Assembly: GCF_002266435.3 (NCBI RefSeq)
Contig: NZ_CP029426.2
Location: forward strand, 2,758,001-2,822,000
Direction: 5' to 3'
Length of the DNA stretch: 64,000 nt
From: Bradyrhizobium amphicarpaeae
GTDB lineage: Bacteria; Pseudomonadota; Alphaproteobacteria; Rhizobiales; Xanthobacteraceae
Position 1 is the stretch's first letter, and each line of letters opens with the position of its first letter. The notes under the pieces are model-generated. The model worked only from the letters and a program-made list of their open reading frames with translations. It ran no database searches and was not told the DNA's origin. This document shows positions 24,494 to 34,891 of this stretch, one piece after another. The position numbers were made by a program, and so were the translations under genes.

Positions 24494-26095
24494 ATGGATC
24501 GCAGGACCGTATTGAAGGGACTGGCCGGCGCGGGCGGTCTGGCATTGACAGGCATCTCGGCCCCGGCCATCGCGCAAGGCGCATCAGCCCGCACCCTGCG
24601 CTTCGTGCCGCAGGCCAACCTCGCCAATTTCGATCCGATCTGGGGCACGCAATATGTCGTGCGCAATGCCGCCGCGCTGGTCTGGGACACGCTCTACGGC
24701 ATCGATTCCTCGCTGGTGCCGCAACGGCAGATGGTCGAGTCCGAGCAGGTTAGCGACGACGGCACGACCTGGACCTTCAAGCTGCGGCCGGGCCTCAAGT
24801 TCCATGATGGCGAGCCGGTGCTGAGCAAGGACGTCGTCGCGAGCCTGACGCGCTGGGCGGTGCGCGATCCGATGGGCCTGATGATCAAGGCGCTCCAGCA
24901 GGAACTCACCGCCGTCGACGACCGTACCTTCAAATGGGTTTTGAAGCAGCCCTTCCCGAAAATGCTCTATGCACTCGGCAAGAACAACTCGCCGTGCGCC
25001 TTCATCATGCCCGAGCGCATCGCGCAAACGGATCCGTTCAAGCAGATCGGCGACTATGTCGGCTCCGGCCCGATGAAGTTTACCAAGGCGGAGTGGGTTC
25101 CGGGCGCGAAGGCCGTGTTCGAGAAATTTGCCGACTATTCGCCGCGGCAGGAGAAGGCGTCATGGCTCGCCGGCGGCAAGCAGATGTTGGTTGATCGTAT
25201 CGAATGGATCGTGATGCCGGATGCAGCCACCGCGGCCGCGGCGCTGCAGAACGGCGAGATCGACTGGTGGGAAAATCCGATCGCCGACCTCGTTCCGGTG
25301 CTGAAGAAGAACAAGAACATCAGCGTGGATATCGGCGATCCCCTCGGCAATATCGGCTCGTTCCGCATGAATTTCCTGTATCCGCCCTTCAACGACGTGC
25401 GGGCACGGCGCGCGGTGCTGATGGCGCTCAGCCAGGAAGACTACATGCGCGCGATCGTCGGCGACGACACCTCGCTGTGGAAGCCGCTGCCCGGCTTCTT
25501 CACGCCGGACACGCCGCTCTATAGCGAGATGGGCGGCGAAATCCTGAAGGGCAAGCGCGATCTCGACGCGGCCAAGAAGCTGCTCGCCGAGAGCGGCTAT
25601 TCCGGCCAGCCGGTGACGTGCCTCGTCGCGCAGGATCAGCCCATCACCAAGGCGCAAGGCGACGTCACCGCGGACCTGCTGAAGCGGCTCGGCATGAATG
25701 TCGATTTCGTCGCGACCGACTGGGGCACGGTCGGCTCCCGCCGCGCACTGAAGACCCCTCCGGGCCAGGGCGGCTGGAACATGTTCCACACCTGGCACGC
25801 GGGCGCGGACTGCACCAACCCCGCGCCCTACACCGCCATACGCGCCAATGGCGACAAGGCCTGGTTCGGCTGGCCGACCAGCGCAGGTACCGAGAAGGAA
25901 GTCACGTCCTGGTTCGAGGCCAAGAACCTCGACGAGGAGAAGGCCGCCATCGGCCGCCTCAACAAGGCGGCGCTCGATGACGTCGTCTACGCGCCGACCG
26001 GCTTCTTCCTGAGCTACACGGCTTGGCGCAAGAACGTCTCCGGCATCACCAAGGGGCCGCTGCCGTTCTTCTGGGGCGTTTCGAAATCCGCATGA
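24494..26095 (+). CDS. Peptide/nickel-type ABC importer solute-binding protein (family 5), system 2
   Basis: A 533-residue family 5 binding protein. The N-terminus MDRRTVLKGLAGAGG with two arginines and a hydrophobic stretch ending PAIAQG looks like a twin-arginine signal rather than a plain Sec signal. This differs from system 1. The mature part has ANLANFDPIWGTQ, FKLRPGLKFHDGEPV and a C-terminal GPLPFFWGV. A strong ribosome binding site (GGGAGG, 24483-24488) precedes the ATG. Tat export would mean the protein is folded, perhaps with a bound cofactor or ligand, before export. The ligand is unknown. Confidence 0.87.
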   Translation: MDRRTVLKGLAGAGGLALTGISAPAIAQGASARTLRFVPQANLANFDPIWGTQYVVRNAAALVWDTLYGIDSSLVPQRQMVESEQVSDDGTTWTFKLRPGLKFHDGEPVLSKDVVASLTRWAVRDPMGLMIKALQQELTAVDDRTFKWVLKQPFPKMLYALGKNNSPCAFIMPERIAQTDPFKQIGDYVGSGPMKFTKAEWVPGAKAVFEKFADYSPRQEKASWLAGGKQMLVDRIEWIVMPDAATAAAALQNGEIDWWENPIADLVPVLKKNKNISVDIGDPLGNIGSFRMNFLYPPFNDVRARRAVLMALSQEDYMRAIVGDDTSLWKPLPGFFTPDTPLYSEMGGEILKGKRDLDAAKKLLAESGYSGQPVTCLVAQDQPITKAQGDVTADLLKRLGMNVDFVATDWGTVGSRRALKTPPGQGGWNMFHTWHAGADCTNPAPYTAIRANGDKAWFGWPTSAGTEKEVTSWFEAKNLDEEKAAIGRLNKAALDDVVYAPTGFFLSYTAWRKNVSGITKGPLPFFWGVSKSA

Positions 26096-26112
26096 TCGCG
26101 CACTGAAGCCAG

Positions 26113-27054
26113 ATGCTCTCCTACATCCTCCGTCGCATCGTCTCGACATTGCCGGTCATGGCGATCGTCGCGCTGTTCGTGTTCAGCCTGCTCTACATCG
26201 CGCCGGGGGATCCCGCCGTGGTGATCGCGGGCGATCAGGCGAGCCCGGAGGATGTGGAGCGCATCCGTCAGAGCCTGGGTCTCGATCGTCCGTTCCTGAT
26301 CCAGTTCGGAGGCTGGGTCTGGCGCATCCTGCACGGCGATCTCGGCACCTCGATCTTCACCAATCTGCCGGTCTCGGCGATGATCGGACAGCGACTCGGG
26401 CCCACGCTGTCGCTGATGACCGTCACGCTGCTGCTCACGATCGTGATCGCGGTGCCGCTCGGCGTGGTAGCGGCCTGGAAGGCCGGCAGCCTGATCGACC
26501 GCGTCATCATGGGCTTTGCCGTGTTCGGCTTCTCGCTGCCCGTCTTCGTGGTCGGCTACATGCTCGCCTACATCTTTGCACTCGAGTTGGAATGGCTTCC
26601 GGTGCAGGGCTACACGCCGCTGGCCCAGGGCTTCTGGCCCTGGCTGGAGAATTTGATTCTTCCGGCGGTCGCGCTCGGCTGCGTCTATATCGCGCTGATC
26701 GCGCGCATCACCCGCGCCACCATGCTCGAAGTGCTGCAGCAGGATTATATCCGCACCGCGCGGGCCAAGGGCCTCGGGCAGGGCGGCATCCTGTTCGTTC
26801 ACGCGTTGAAGAACGCGGCGGTGCCGATCGTCACCGTGATCGGGATCGGTATCGCGCTGCTGATCGGCGGTGCGGTCGTCACCGAAAGCGTGTTTGCGAT
26901 TCCCGGCCTCGGCCGGCTCACGATCGATGCGATCCTGCGCCGCGACTATCCCGTCATCCAGGGCATCGTGCTGCTGTTCAGCTTCGTCTACGTCCTCGTC
27001 AATCTGATGATCGACGTCATCTATACGCTCGTTGACCCGAGGATCCGCTATTGA
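26113..27054 (+). CDS. ABC importer permease, DppB type, system 2
   Basis: A 313-residue permease with about six transmembrane helices. It has the start LSYILRRIVSTLPVMAIV, LYIAPGDPAVV, and the docking loop RTARAKGLGQGGILFVHALKNA. GGAVVTESVF and the C-terminal [11 protein letters not shown] are typical of DppB. Its stop overlaps the TTG start of the DppC-type permease. It belongs to the second peptide-type importer. Confidence 0.88.
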   Translation: MLSYILRRIVSTLPVMAIVALFVFSLLYIAPGDPAVVIAGDQASPEDVERIRQSLGLDRPFLIQFGGWVWRILHGDLGTSIFTNLPVSAMIGQRLGPTLSLMTVTLLLTIVIAVPLGVVAAWKAGSLIDRVIMGFAVFGFSLPVFVVGYMLAYIFALELEWLPVQGYTPLAQGFWPWLENLILPAVALGCVYIALIARITRATMLEVLQQDYIRTARAKGLGQGGILFVHALKNAAVPIVTVIGIGIALLIGGAVVTESVFAIPGLGRLTIDAILRRDYPVIQGIVLLFSFVYVLVNLMIDVIYTLVDPRIRY

Positions 27055-27974
27055 CCGACACCACCGTCAATCCGCAGGCGCTTCCGGCCGGATTCGTCCT
27101 CGCGCCGCAACTGCCGGAGATCCTTCGGCCGGTCAAGATCCGGCGCGGTCTCATCGGCTTCCTGCGCGGTCATCCGACGGTCGCAATCGGCGGCGCCCTG
27201 CTGCTGACGCTGGTCCTGATTGCGATCTTCGCACCCTATCTCGGAACGGTCGATCCGACGGCGCTCGCGCCTGCCAAACGCACGCGCGCGCCTTCGGCGG
27301 ACTACTGGTTTGGCTCCGACGTGCTCGGACGCGACATCTATTCACGCGTGCTGTTCGGTGCGCGGGTTTCCCTCACGGTCGGCCTGTCGGTCGCGATCTT
27401 CGCATCCGTGGCCGGCCTTGCGATCGGCATGGTCTCCGGCTTCATCCGCTGGGCCGACGGCATCCTGATGCGCTTCATGGACGGCTTGATGTCGATCCCG
27501 CCGATCCTGCTCGCGATCGCGCTGATGGCGCTGACGCGCGGCAGCGTCGGTAACGTCATCCTGGCGATCACCGTTGCGGAGATCCCGCGCGTCTCGCGCC
27601 TCGTGCGCAGCGTCGTGCTGTCGTTGCGCGAGCAGCCTTATGTGGATGCCGCGGTCGCCTGCGGCACGCGCACGCCGATGATCATCCTCCGCCACATCCT
27701 GCCCAACACGGTGGCGCCGATGCTGGTGCAGGCGACCTATATTTGCGCCAGCGCCATGATCACCGAGGCGATCCTGTCCTTCATCGGCGCCGGCACGCCG
27801 CCGACCATTCCGTCGTGGGGGAACATCATGGCCGAGGGCCGCGCGCTGTGGCAGGTCAAGCCCTACATCGTGTTCTTTCCGGCGGCCTTCCTGTCCGTCA
27901 CCGTGCTCGCGGTGAATCTGCTCGGCGACGGCCTTCGCGATGCGCTCGATCCGCGCATGGCCAAGAGCCTCTGA
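27051..27974 (+). CDS. ABC importer permease, DppC type, system 2
   Basis: A 307-residue permease whose start is a TTG at 27051, overlapping the preceding stop (TTGA). An N-terminal extension of about 45 residues precedes the first membrane helix. Then come the DppC blocks [21 protein letters not shown], a docking loop with [21 protein letters not shown], and [14 protein letters not shown]. The unusual start codon may reduce expression relative to its partner. Confidence 0.87.
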   Translation: MTDTTVNPQALPAGFVLAPQLPEILRPVKIRRGLIGFLRGHPTVAIGGALLLTLVLIAIFAPYLGTVDPTALAPAKRTRAPSADYWFGSDVLGRDIYSRVLFGARVSLTVGLSVAIFASVAGLAIGMVSGFIRWADGILMRFMDGLMSIPPILLAIALMALTRGSVGNVILAITVAEIPRVSRLVRSVVLSLREQPYVDAAVACGTRTPMIILRHILPNTVAPMLVQATYICASAMITEAILSFIGAGTPPTIPSWGNIMAEGRALWQVKPYIVFFPAAFLSVTVLAVNLLGDGLRDALDPRMAKSL

Positions 27975-27993
27975 TGGCACGGGGCTGATCGCG

Positions 27994-29972
<1,979 letters not shown>

Positions 29973-29983
29973 ATATCGAAATC

Positions 29984-30042
29984 TCGCAAGAATTTCGCTT
30001 GCGAAAACAATGGCTTGCTACTGTGCATGGGGTTGTTTTCGC
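29984..30042. terminator. Two overlapping inverted repeats between convergent genes
   Basis: A 7-bp stem, TCGCAAG (29984-29990) / CTTGCGA (29998-30004), overlaps a perfect 10-bp stem, GCGAAAACAA (30001-30010) / TTGTTTTCGC (30033-30042), which has a 22-base loop. They cannot both form. They lie between the ends of the importer block (plus) and the YciI gene (minus), so a bidirectional transcription stop is the simplest role. No long T-run follows on either strand. Confidence 0.5.
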
Positions 30043-30061
30043 ACTTTTGGGGGCGGGGGCC

Positions 30062-30349
30062 TCAGCCCTGCCGGCGGAGGAAGCCAGTGATGGTGACCTT
30101 GTCCCAGATGCCCGCGGCGGCAAAGGGATCTGCGCGATTGAAAGCCTCGACCTCGCTGCGGCCTGGCGCCTCGATCAGGAACAGGCTGCCGATCATCGTT
30201 TGACCATCGTCGGAGACCAGCGGCCCCGACATCACGATCTTCACGCCGAAGCGCGACGGGTCGCTCAGGAAAGCCTTGTGGGCATCGTAATTGGCGAGCC
30301 GGGTCGGCAGCGCGCCGGCGCGGTCGACGGCGTGAATGGCGAACAGCAT
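30062..30349 (-). CDS. YciI family protein, possible TftG-like enzyme
   Basis: A 95-residue dimeric alpha/beta-barrel protein of the YciI family. It has YDAHKAFL with the conserved His (His24), GPLVSDDG, SLFLIEA and a C-terminal ADPFAAAGIWDKV-type motif. Family members include TftG, which removes chloride from 5-chlorohydroxyquinol in the 2,4,5-T pathway just before ring cleavage by a hydroxyquinol dioxygenase. This gene is the last of an operon with a hydroxyquinol 1,2-dioxygenase-like and a maleylacetate reductase gene, so a related role is plausible, but many YciI proteins have no known function. It lies 74 bases after the binding-protein gene. Confidence 0.72.
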   Translation of the reverse strand: MLFAIHAVDRAGALPTRLANYDAHKAFLSDPSRFGVKIVMSGPLVSDDGQTMIGSLFLIEAPGRSEVEAFNRADPFAAAGIWDKVTITGFLRRQG

Positions 30350-30423
30350 GGTGGTCTCCGTGGCTTCGGCTTCAATTCTTGGGACGGCCGCCGTGGCGAC
30401 CGTCCTGATGTGATGGGGTGGAC

Positions 30424-31398
30424 TTACTTGGCGCCGAGCTTGCTGGCTTCCTCGAAGGTCGGGCAGGTCCGTTGCTCAAGCGGCACGTCGAACGGCTGGT
30501 AGTTGTCCTTGGTGATGACGGTCGGCTTCAGCACGATCTCGGCGATGACAGGCTGATTGCGCAAGGCGCGGATCGCCATCATGGTGCCGAGGCAGCCTTG
30601 CGCAAACCCGTTGTAGTCGCCGCTCGCGAGCAGCTTTCCGGACTTGATCGCGTCGATCGCCTCCTTGGTGCCGTTGATGCCGATCACCTGGGCCTTGCGG
30701 TTGGCACCGTCGAGCGCCTCGATCGCGCCGACTGCCATGGCGTCGTTGGCGGCGAGCACGCCGTCGATCTGCGAATTCGACTGCATCAGGTTCTCCATGA
30801 CCTGAAGCGCCTGCAGCCGCTGATAGTTGCCGGGCTGCGAGGCCAGCAGCTTGGCGCCGGTGTTCTCCTTGAGTGCATCGTTGAAGCCGCGGACGCGGTC
30901 GACATTGGTCAACGAGCCCTTCACGCCCTCGATGATGACGATGTTGCCCTTGCCGCCGAGCGTCTTCAGCAGGAAGCGCGCGGTCTCGAGTCCGAGGCTG
31001 TAATCGTCGGCACCGACGAAAGACAGGAACTTGCCGCCGGCGGAACGGTCGGTGATGTTGACGACGGGGATCTTGGCTTCGTTGATCTTCTCGACACCCG
31101 GCACCATCGCCTTGTAGTCGACCGGCGTGAACACGATCGCGCTCGGCTTCTTCACCACCACGTCCTCGATCTGGCTGAGCTGCTCGGGGATCGAATCCGG
31201 CTTGGTCGGGATGTACTGAAGCGTCTTGGCGTTCAGCGTCTTCGCCATGTTGTCGGCGCCGACCCGCACCGTCTGGAAGAACGGGTTGGTCTGGTTCTTG
31301 GTGAAGACGGCGATGGTCTCGCCGTCGGCCAGCGCTTGCGTGGTGAATGCCGCGGCCATCAGCAGCGGCAGCGTCAGGTAACCCAGTTTATGTTTCAT
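30424..31398 (-). CDS. Ribose-type ABC importer solute-binding protein
   Basis: A 324-residue periplasmic binding protein of the RbsB/LacI-like family (Peripla_BP_4). A Sec signal peptide covers about residues 1-24 (ending TQALA). The mature part shows FTKNQTNPFFQTVRVGADN, VFTPVDYKAMVPGVEKINEAKIPVVNI and LAANDAMAVGAIEAL, all standard for sugar-binding members. It is encoded downstream of its two permeases and ATPase, not first as is common. Other genes in the operon point to aromatic catabolism, so the ligand may be a polyol, glycoside or hydroxylated ring rather than ribose. Confidence 0.86.
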   Translation of the reverse strand: MKHKLGYLTLPLLMAAAFTTQALADGETIAVFTKNQTNPFFQTVRVGADNMAKTLNAKTLQYIPTKPDSIPEQLSQIEDVVVKKPSAIVFTPVDYKAMVPGVEKINEAKIPVVNITDRSAGGKFLSFVGADDYSLGLETARFLLKTLGGKGNIVIIEGVKGSLTNVDRVRGFNDALKENTGAKLLASQPGNYQRLQALQVMENLMQSNSQIDGVLAANDAMAVGAIEALDGANRKAQVIGINGTKEAIDAIKSGKLLASGDYNGFAQGCLGTMMAIRALRNQPVIAEIVLKPTVITKDNYQPFDVPLEQRTCPTFEEASKLGAK

Positions 31399-31440
31399 GT
31401 TGCCTCCATCCCTCGTTTTGCTTGTTGGTAGTCCAGGAAC

Positions 31441-32418
31441 TCATTGCGCGCGGCGGCGGGTCTTCATGTCGAGCCAGACCGCGAGAATGACGATGACGCC
31501 TGTCACCAGCGGCTGCCAATTGGCGCTGACCGAGAGCAAATTCATGCCGTTCAGAACCAGCGTCAGGATCAGCGCGCCGATGAAGGTGCCGAACACGGTA
31601 CCGACGCCGCCGAACAGCGAAGTGCCGCCGATCAGCACGGCCGCGATCGCCGGCAGCGTCAGGCTTTCGCCGATATCGGCCTCGGCCGAATTGAGCCGCG
31701 ACAGGAAGATGATCGAGGCGAGCCCCGCCATGGTGCCTGAGACCGCGTAGACCAGCAGCAGGCGGCGCGCGACAGGAATGCCGGAGAGGCGGGCGGCGAC
31801 CGGATTGGCGCCGATCGCATAGATCTCCTGGCCCCAGACCGTCCGCTGCGCGAAGAACGTTCCGATCCCGAGGAACACCAGCAGCAGATAGACCGGGATC
31901 GGCAGGCCGAACAGGTAGCCGCTGCCGATCTGGCGGAAGCCGGCGGGGAAGCCGTGAAGCGTTTCGCCCGCCATGTACCAGTAGGTGAGGCCGTTCAGCA
32001 CCCAGAGCATGCCGTAGGTGGCGATGAAGGAGGGGATGCGCAGCGCGGTGACCATGATGCCGTTGAGCAGGCCGACGAGGCCGCCGCAGGCAAGCCCGGT
32101 GAGGATGCCCAGCGCCGGCGAGCCGGTCTTGTGGATCACGGTGCCGGCGATGCAGGCCGACAGCGCGACATTGGCGCCGACGGACAGATCGAGGCCGGCG
32201 GTCAGCACTACCAGCGTCAGACCGGAGGCGATGAAGAAGGTCAGGCTCGCCTGCCGGAGCACATTGAGGATGTTGCCGAGGCTCAGGAAGGAATCGCTGA
32301 GCACGGCGAGCACCGCGCAGATCAGCAGCGCCGCGAGCAGGCGATAGAACACCTGGATCGCATCCTGCGACAGGAAGGAGCGGGGCGGCATCATGGCGTC
32401 CTTGGTGATGTCGGTCAT
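31441..32418 (-). CDS. Ribose-type ABC importer permease, second copy
   Basis: A 325-residue RbsC-family permease with about eight to ten hydrophobic segments. It has LTLVVLTAGLDLSVGANVALSA, IPSFIATYGMLWVLNGL and GTSLFGGVGTVFGTFIGALIL, the usual RbsC blocks. It overlaps the first permease gene by four bases. Two different permease genes suggest a heterodimeric channel, unlike the homodimer of classical ribose importers. Confidence 0.87.
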   Translation of the reverse strand: MTDITKDAMMPPRSFLSQDAIQVFYRLLAALLICAVLAVLSDSFLSLGNILNVLRQASLTFFIASGLTLVVLTAGLDLSVGANVALSACIAGTVIHKTGSPALGILTGLACGGLVGLLNGIMVTALRIPSFIATYGMLWVLNGLTYWYMAGETLHGFPAGFRQIGSGYLFGLPIPVYLLLVFLGIGTFFAQRTVWGQEIYAIGANPVAARLSGIPVARRLLLVYAVSGTMAGLASIIFLSRLNSAEADIGESLTLPAIAAVLIGGTSLFGGVGTVFGTFIGALILTLVLNGMNLLSVSANWQPLVTGVIVILAVWLDMKTRRRAQ

Positions 32419-33365
32419 GCCCGGCTCCTGAGACCATCGAGGAACAGCGCGACGATGACGAGCACGCCGACGCTGGCGACCTGCACCGAGGACGGCAGCG
32501 AGATCAGGTTCAACCCATTGCGGAGCACGCCGACCGAGAGCACGCCGAGCAACGTGCCGAGCAGCCAGCCATTGCCGCGCTCGAACGAGGTGCCGCCAAC
32601 GGCGACGGCCGCGATGGCATCGAATTCGAGGCCGAGGCCCGCCGTGGGATGGCCTGAATTCATGCGCGCCGTCATCAACAGCCCTGCGATGCCGGCCATG
32701 GCGCCGCCGATCGCATAGACCGCGATCAGCAGCTTGTTCGGCGACAGGCCGGCATAGCGCAGCGCCTCGCGGTTGCCGCCGAGTGCGAAGATGTAGGTGC
32801 CGAAGCGGGTGTGATAGAGCAGGCCGTGGAACGCCGCGTAGGTCACCAGCGCCATCACGATCGGCACGGGCACGCCGAGCAGCGTCGACGAATAGATGTC
32901 GCGGACGCTGTGGGGGATACCGACCACGCTCTGACCGTCGCTGACGATCAGCGACAGACCCTGCGCCATGCCGAGCGTGCCGAGCGTTGCGACGAAAGGT
33001 GGAATGCCCAGGATGGCGACCAGCCAGCCGTTGGCAACGCCGAAGGCTACACCCACCAGCAGGCCGGCGCCGAGGCCCAGCAGCATCGAGTGGGTCGCGA
33101 GAGAGACGATCGCAACGCAGAGCGAGGTCAGCGTCAGGACTGCGCCCATCGAGAGGTCCAGACCCTCGGTCATGATGATCAACGTCATCGGCAGCGCCAG
33201 CATGGTCAGGATGGTCGACTGCACCAGCACGTTGGAGAGATTGGCGACCGAGAGGAAGCCGGGGGCGATCGCGCTGAACAGCGCGATCAGCAGCACCAGC
33301 ACGATGGCAACGCCGGGAATGCGCTGCAGCGGGTTGGACTCCGAGACGATCGCGGCTTCACGCAT
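32415..33365 (-). CDS. Ribose-type ABC importer permease, first copy
   Basis: A 316-residue RbsC-family permease. It has LPMTLIIMTEGLDLSMGAVLTLTS, IPPFVATLGTLGMAQGLSLIVSDGQ and VGGTSFERGNGWLLGTLLGVLSVG. The start lies within the last codons of the ATPase gene (8-base overlap) and the end overlaps the second permease by four bases. It forms the membrane channel with the neighbouring paralogue. Confidence 0.87.
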   Translation of the reverse strand: MREAAIVSESNPLQRIPGVAIVLVLLIALFSAIAPGFLSVANLSNVLVQSTILTMLALPMTLIIMTEGLDLSMGAVLTLTSLCVAIVSLATHSMLLGLGAGLLVGVAFGVANGWLVAILGIPPFVATLGTLGMAQGLSLIVSDGQSVVGIPHSVRDIYSSTLLGVPVPIVMALVTYAAFHGLLYHTRFGTYIFALGGNREALRYAGLSPNKLLIAVYAIGGAMAGIAGLLMTARMNSGHPTAGLGLEFDAIAAVAVGGTSFERGNGWLLGTLLGVLSVGVLRNGLNLISLPSSVQVASVGVLVIVALFLDGLRSRA

Positions 33366-34881
33366 GATGCATCCCCAGTCGCACGATGTTCTCCTCGGTC
33401 AGTTCGTTGCGGGCGAGGTGACCGGCGATGCGGCCCTCGCGCATCACATAGGCGCGGTCGCAGACATGGCAGATCTCGATTTGCTCGGACGAGATCATCA
33501 GCGCAGCCGCGCCTTCGGCGACGAGACGGTCGATCAGGGCAAAGATCTCCGATTTGGCGCCGATGTCGATGCCGCGCGTCGGCTCGTCGAAGATGAAGAG
33601 CTTCGAGCCGGCCGCCAGCCATTTGCCGATCACGACCTTCTGCTGGTTGCCGCCGGAGAGCAGGCCGACGGTCTGCCGCGCGCTGGGCGTGGCGATGCGC
33701 AATTGCCGGATCAGCGCGTCGGACGTCCGTTGCGCGCTTCGAGAATCGAAAAGTCCGCTCGGGAACAGCTTTCGCAGGGCCGAAACCACGAGGTTGTCGC
33801 TGACCGAGCGCAGAAGCGCGAGACCCTCGCTCTTGCGGCTTTCCGGGATCAGCGCGATGCCGCGGCGGGCGGCAAGATCCGGCTCGCCGGACATGGCCTT
33901 TCCGTCGAAGATGATCTCGCCTGATGTGACCGGATCGGCGCCGAAGATGGCGCGCGCGACTTCGCTGCGGCCGGAGCCGACCAGGCCGCACAGGCCGACG
34001 ATCTCGCCCCGGCGCACCTCGATATTGATGTCGGAGATGCCGGTCGGCGCGCTCAGGCCCTTGACCTCCAGCAGGATCTCGCCGGGCTTGTCGGCAAAAT
34101 TGCGCGGATAGGTCATGTCGACGTTGCGGCCGACCATCATGCGGACGAGCTGGTCCGGGGTGACGTCGGCAGGCTTGACGCCGTCGATGCGGCGGCCGTC
34201 GCGCAGCACGGTGATGCGGTCGCCGAGCGCAAACACCTCGGCCATGCGGTGCGAGATGTAGACGATGGACACGCCGTCGGCCTTGAACTTGGCGATCAGC
34301 GCAAACAGGAGTTCGGTCTCGCGGTCGGACAGCGCGGCGGTCGGCTCGTCCATCACGAGGATGCGGGCGTTCTGGCTTATCGCCTTGGCGATCTCGACCA
34401 TCTGCTGCTGCGCGACGCCGAGCTTGTCGACGATGGTGGAAGGATCGATGTCGAAGCCGATCGTGTCAAGCACGCGCCTGGCGTCAGCCAGGATCTTGCG
34501 GCGGTCGATGGTGCCGGGGATGTGGCCTTTCGGCTCGCGGCCGAGGAAGATATTCTGGGCGATATCGAGATAGGGGACCAGCGAGAATTCCTGGAAGATC
34601 ACGGCAATGCCGAGCTTCTGCGCATCCGCGGTCGACGAGATCGCGACCCTGTCGCCCTTGTAATAGAACTCGCCGGCATCGGCGCGATAGGCACCGCACA
34701 GGACCTTCATCAGGCTCGACTTGCCGGCGCCGTTCTCACCCAGCAGCATGTGGACCTCGCCGGGGTAGACGGCAAAGGACACGTCATCCAGCGCCTTGAC
34801 GCCGGGAAACTCCTTGCTGATGCCGCGCAGCTCGAAGAGCGGCGTGGGTGAGGTGACCTCGATCGGAAGCGCGTCGCTCAT
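33358..34881 (-). CDS. Ribose-type ABC importer ATPase (RbsA/MglA type, two domains)
   Basis: A 507-residue ATPase with two nucleotide-binding domains, as usual for RbsA. The first has Walker A GENGAGKSS near residue 53, a signature replaced by KLGVAQQQMVEIAKAI, and Walker B ILVMDEPTAAL. The second has a degenerate P-loop GLVGSGRSEVARA near 293, LLSGGNQQKV and LFIFDEPTRGIDIG. The degenerate second P-loop is normal for the family. The gene follows the FAD oxidase gene by 10 bases, which ties the importer to the catabolic genes in one operon. Confidence 0.9.
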   Translation of the reverse strand: MSDALPIEVTSPTPLFELRGISKEFPGVKALDDVSFAVYPGEVHMLLGENGAGKSSLMKVLCGAYRADAGEFYYKGDRVAISSTADAQKLGIAVIFQEFSLVPYLDIAQNIFLGREPKGHIPGTIDRRKILADARRVLDTIGFDIDPSTIVDKLGVAQQQMVEIAKAISQNARILVMDEPTAALSDRETELLFALIAKFKADGVSIVYISHRMAEVFALGDRITVLRDGRRIDGVKPADVTPDQLVRMMVGRNVDMTYPRNFADKPGEILLEVKGLSAPTGISDINIEVRRGEIVGLCGLVGSGRSEVARAIFGADPVTSGEIIFDGKAMSGEPDLAARRGIALIPESRKSEGLALLRSVSDNLVVSALRKLFPSGLFDSRSAQRTSDALIRQLRIATPSARQTVGLLSGGNQQKVVIGKWLAAGSKLFIFDEPTRGIDIGAKSEIFALIDRLVAEGAAALMISSEQIEICHVCDRAYVMREGRIAGHLARNELTEENIVRLGMHHA

Positions 34882-34891
34882 GCCAGCTCAC

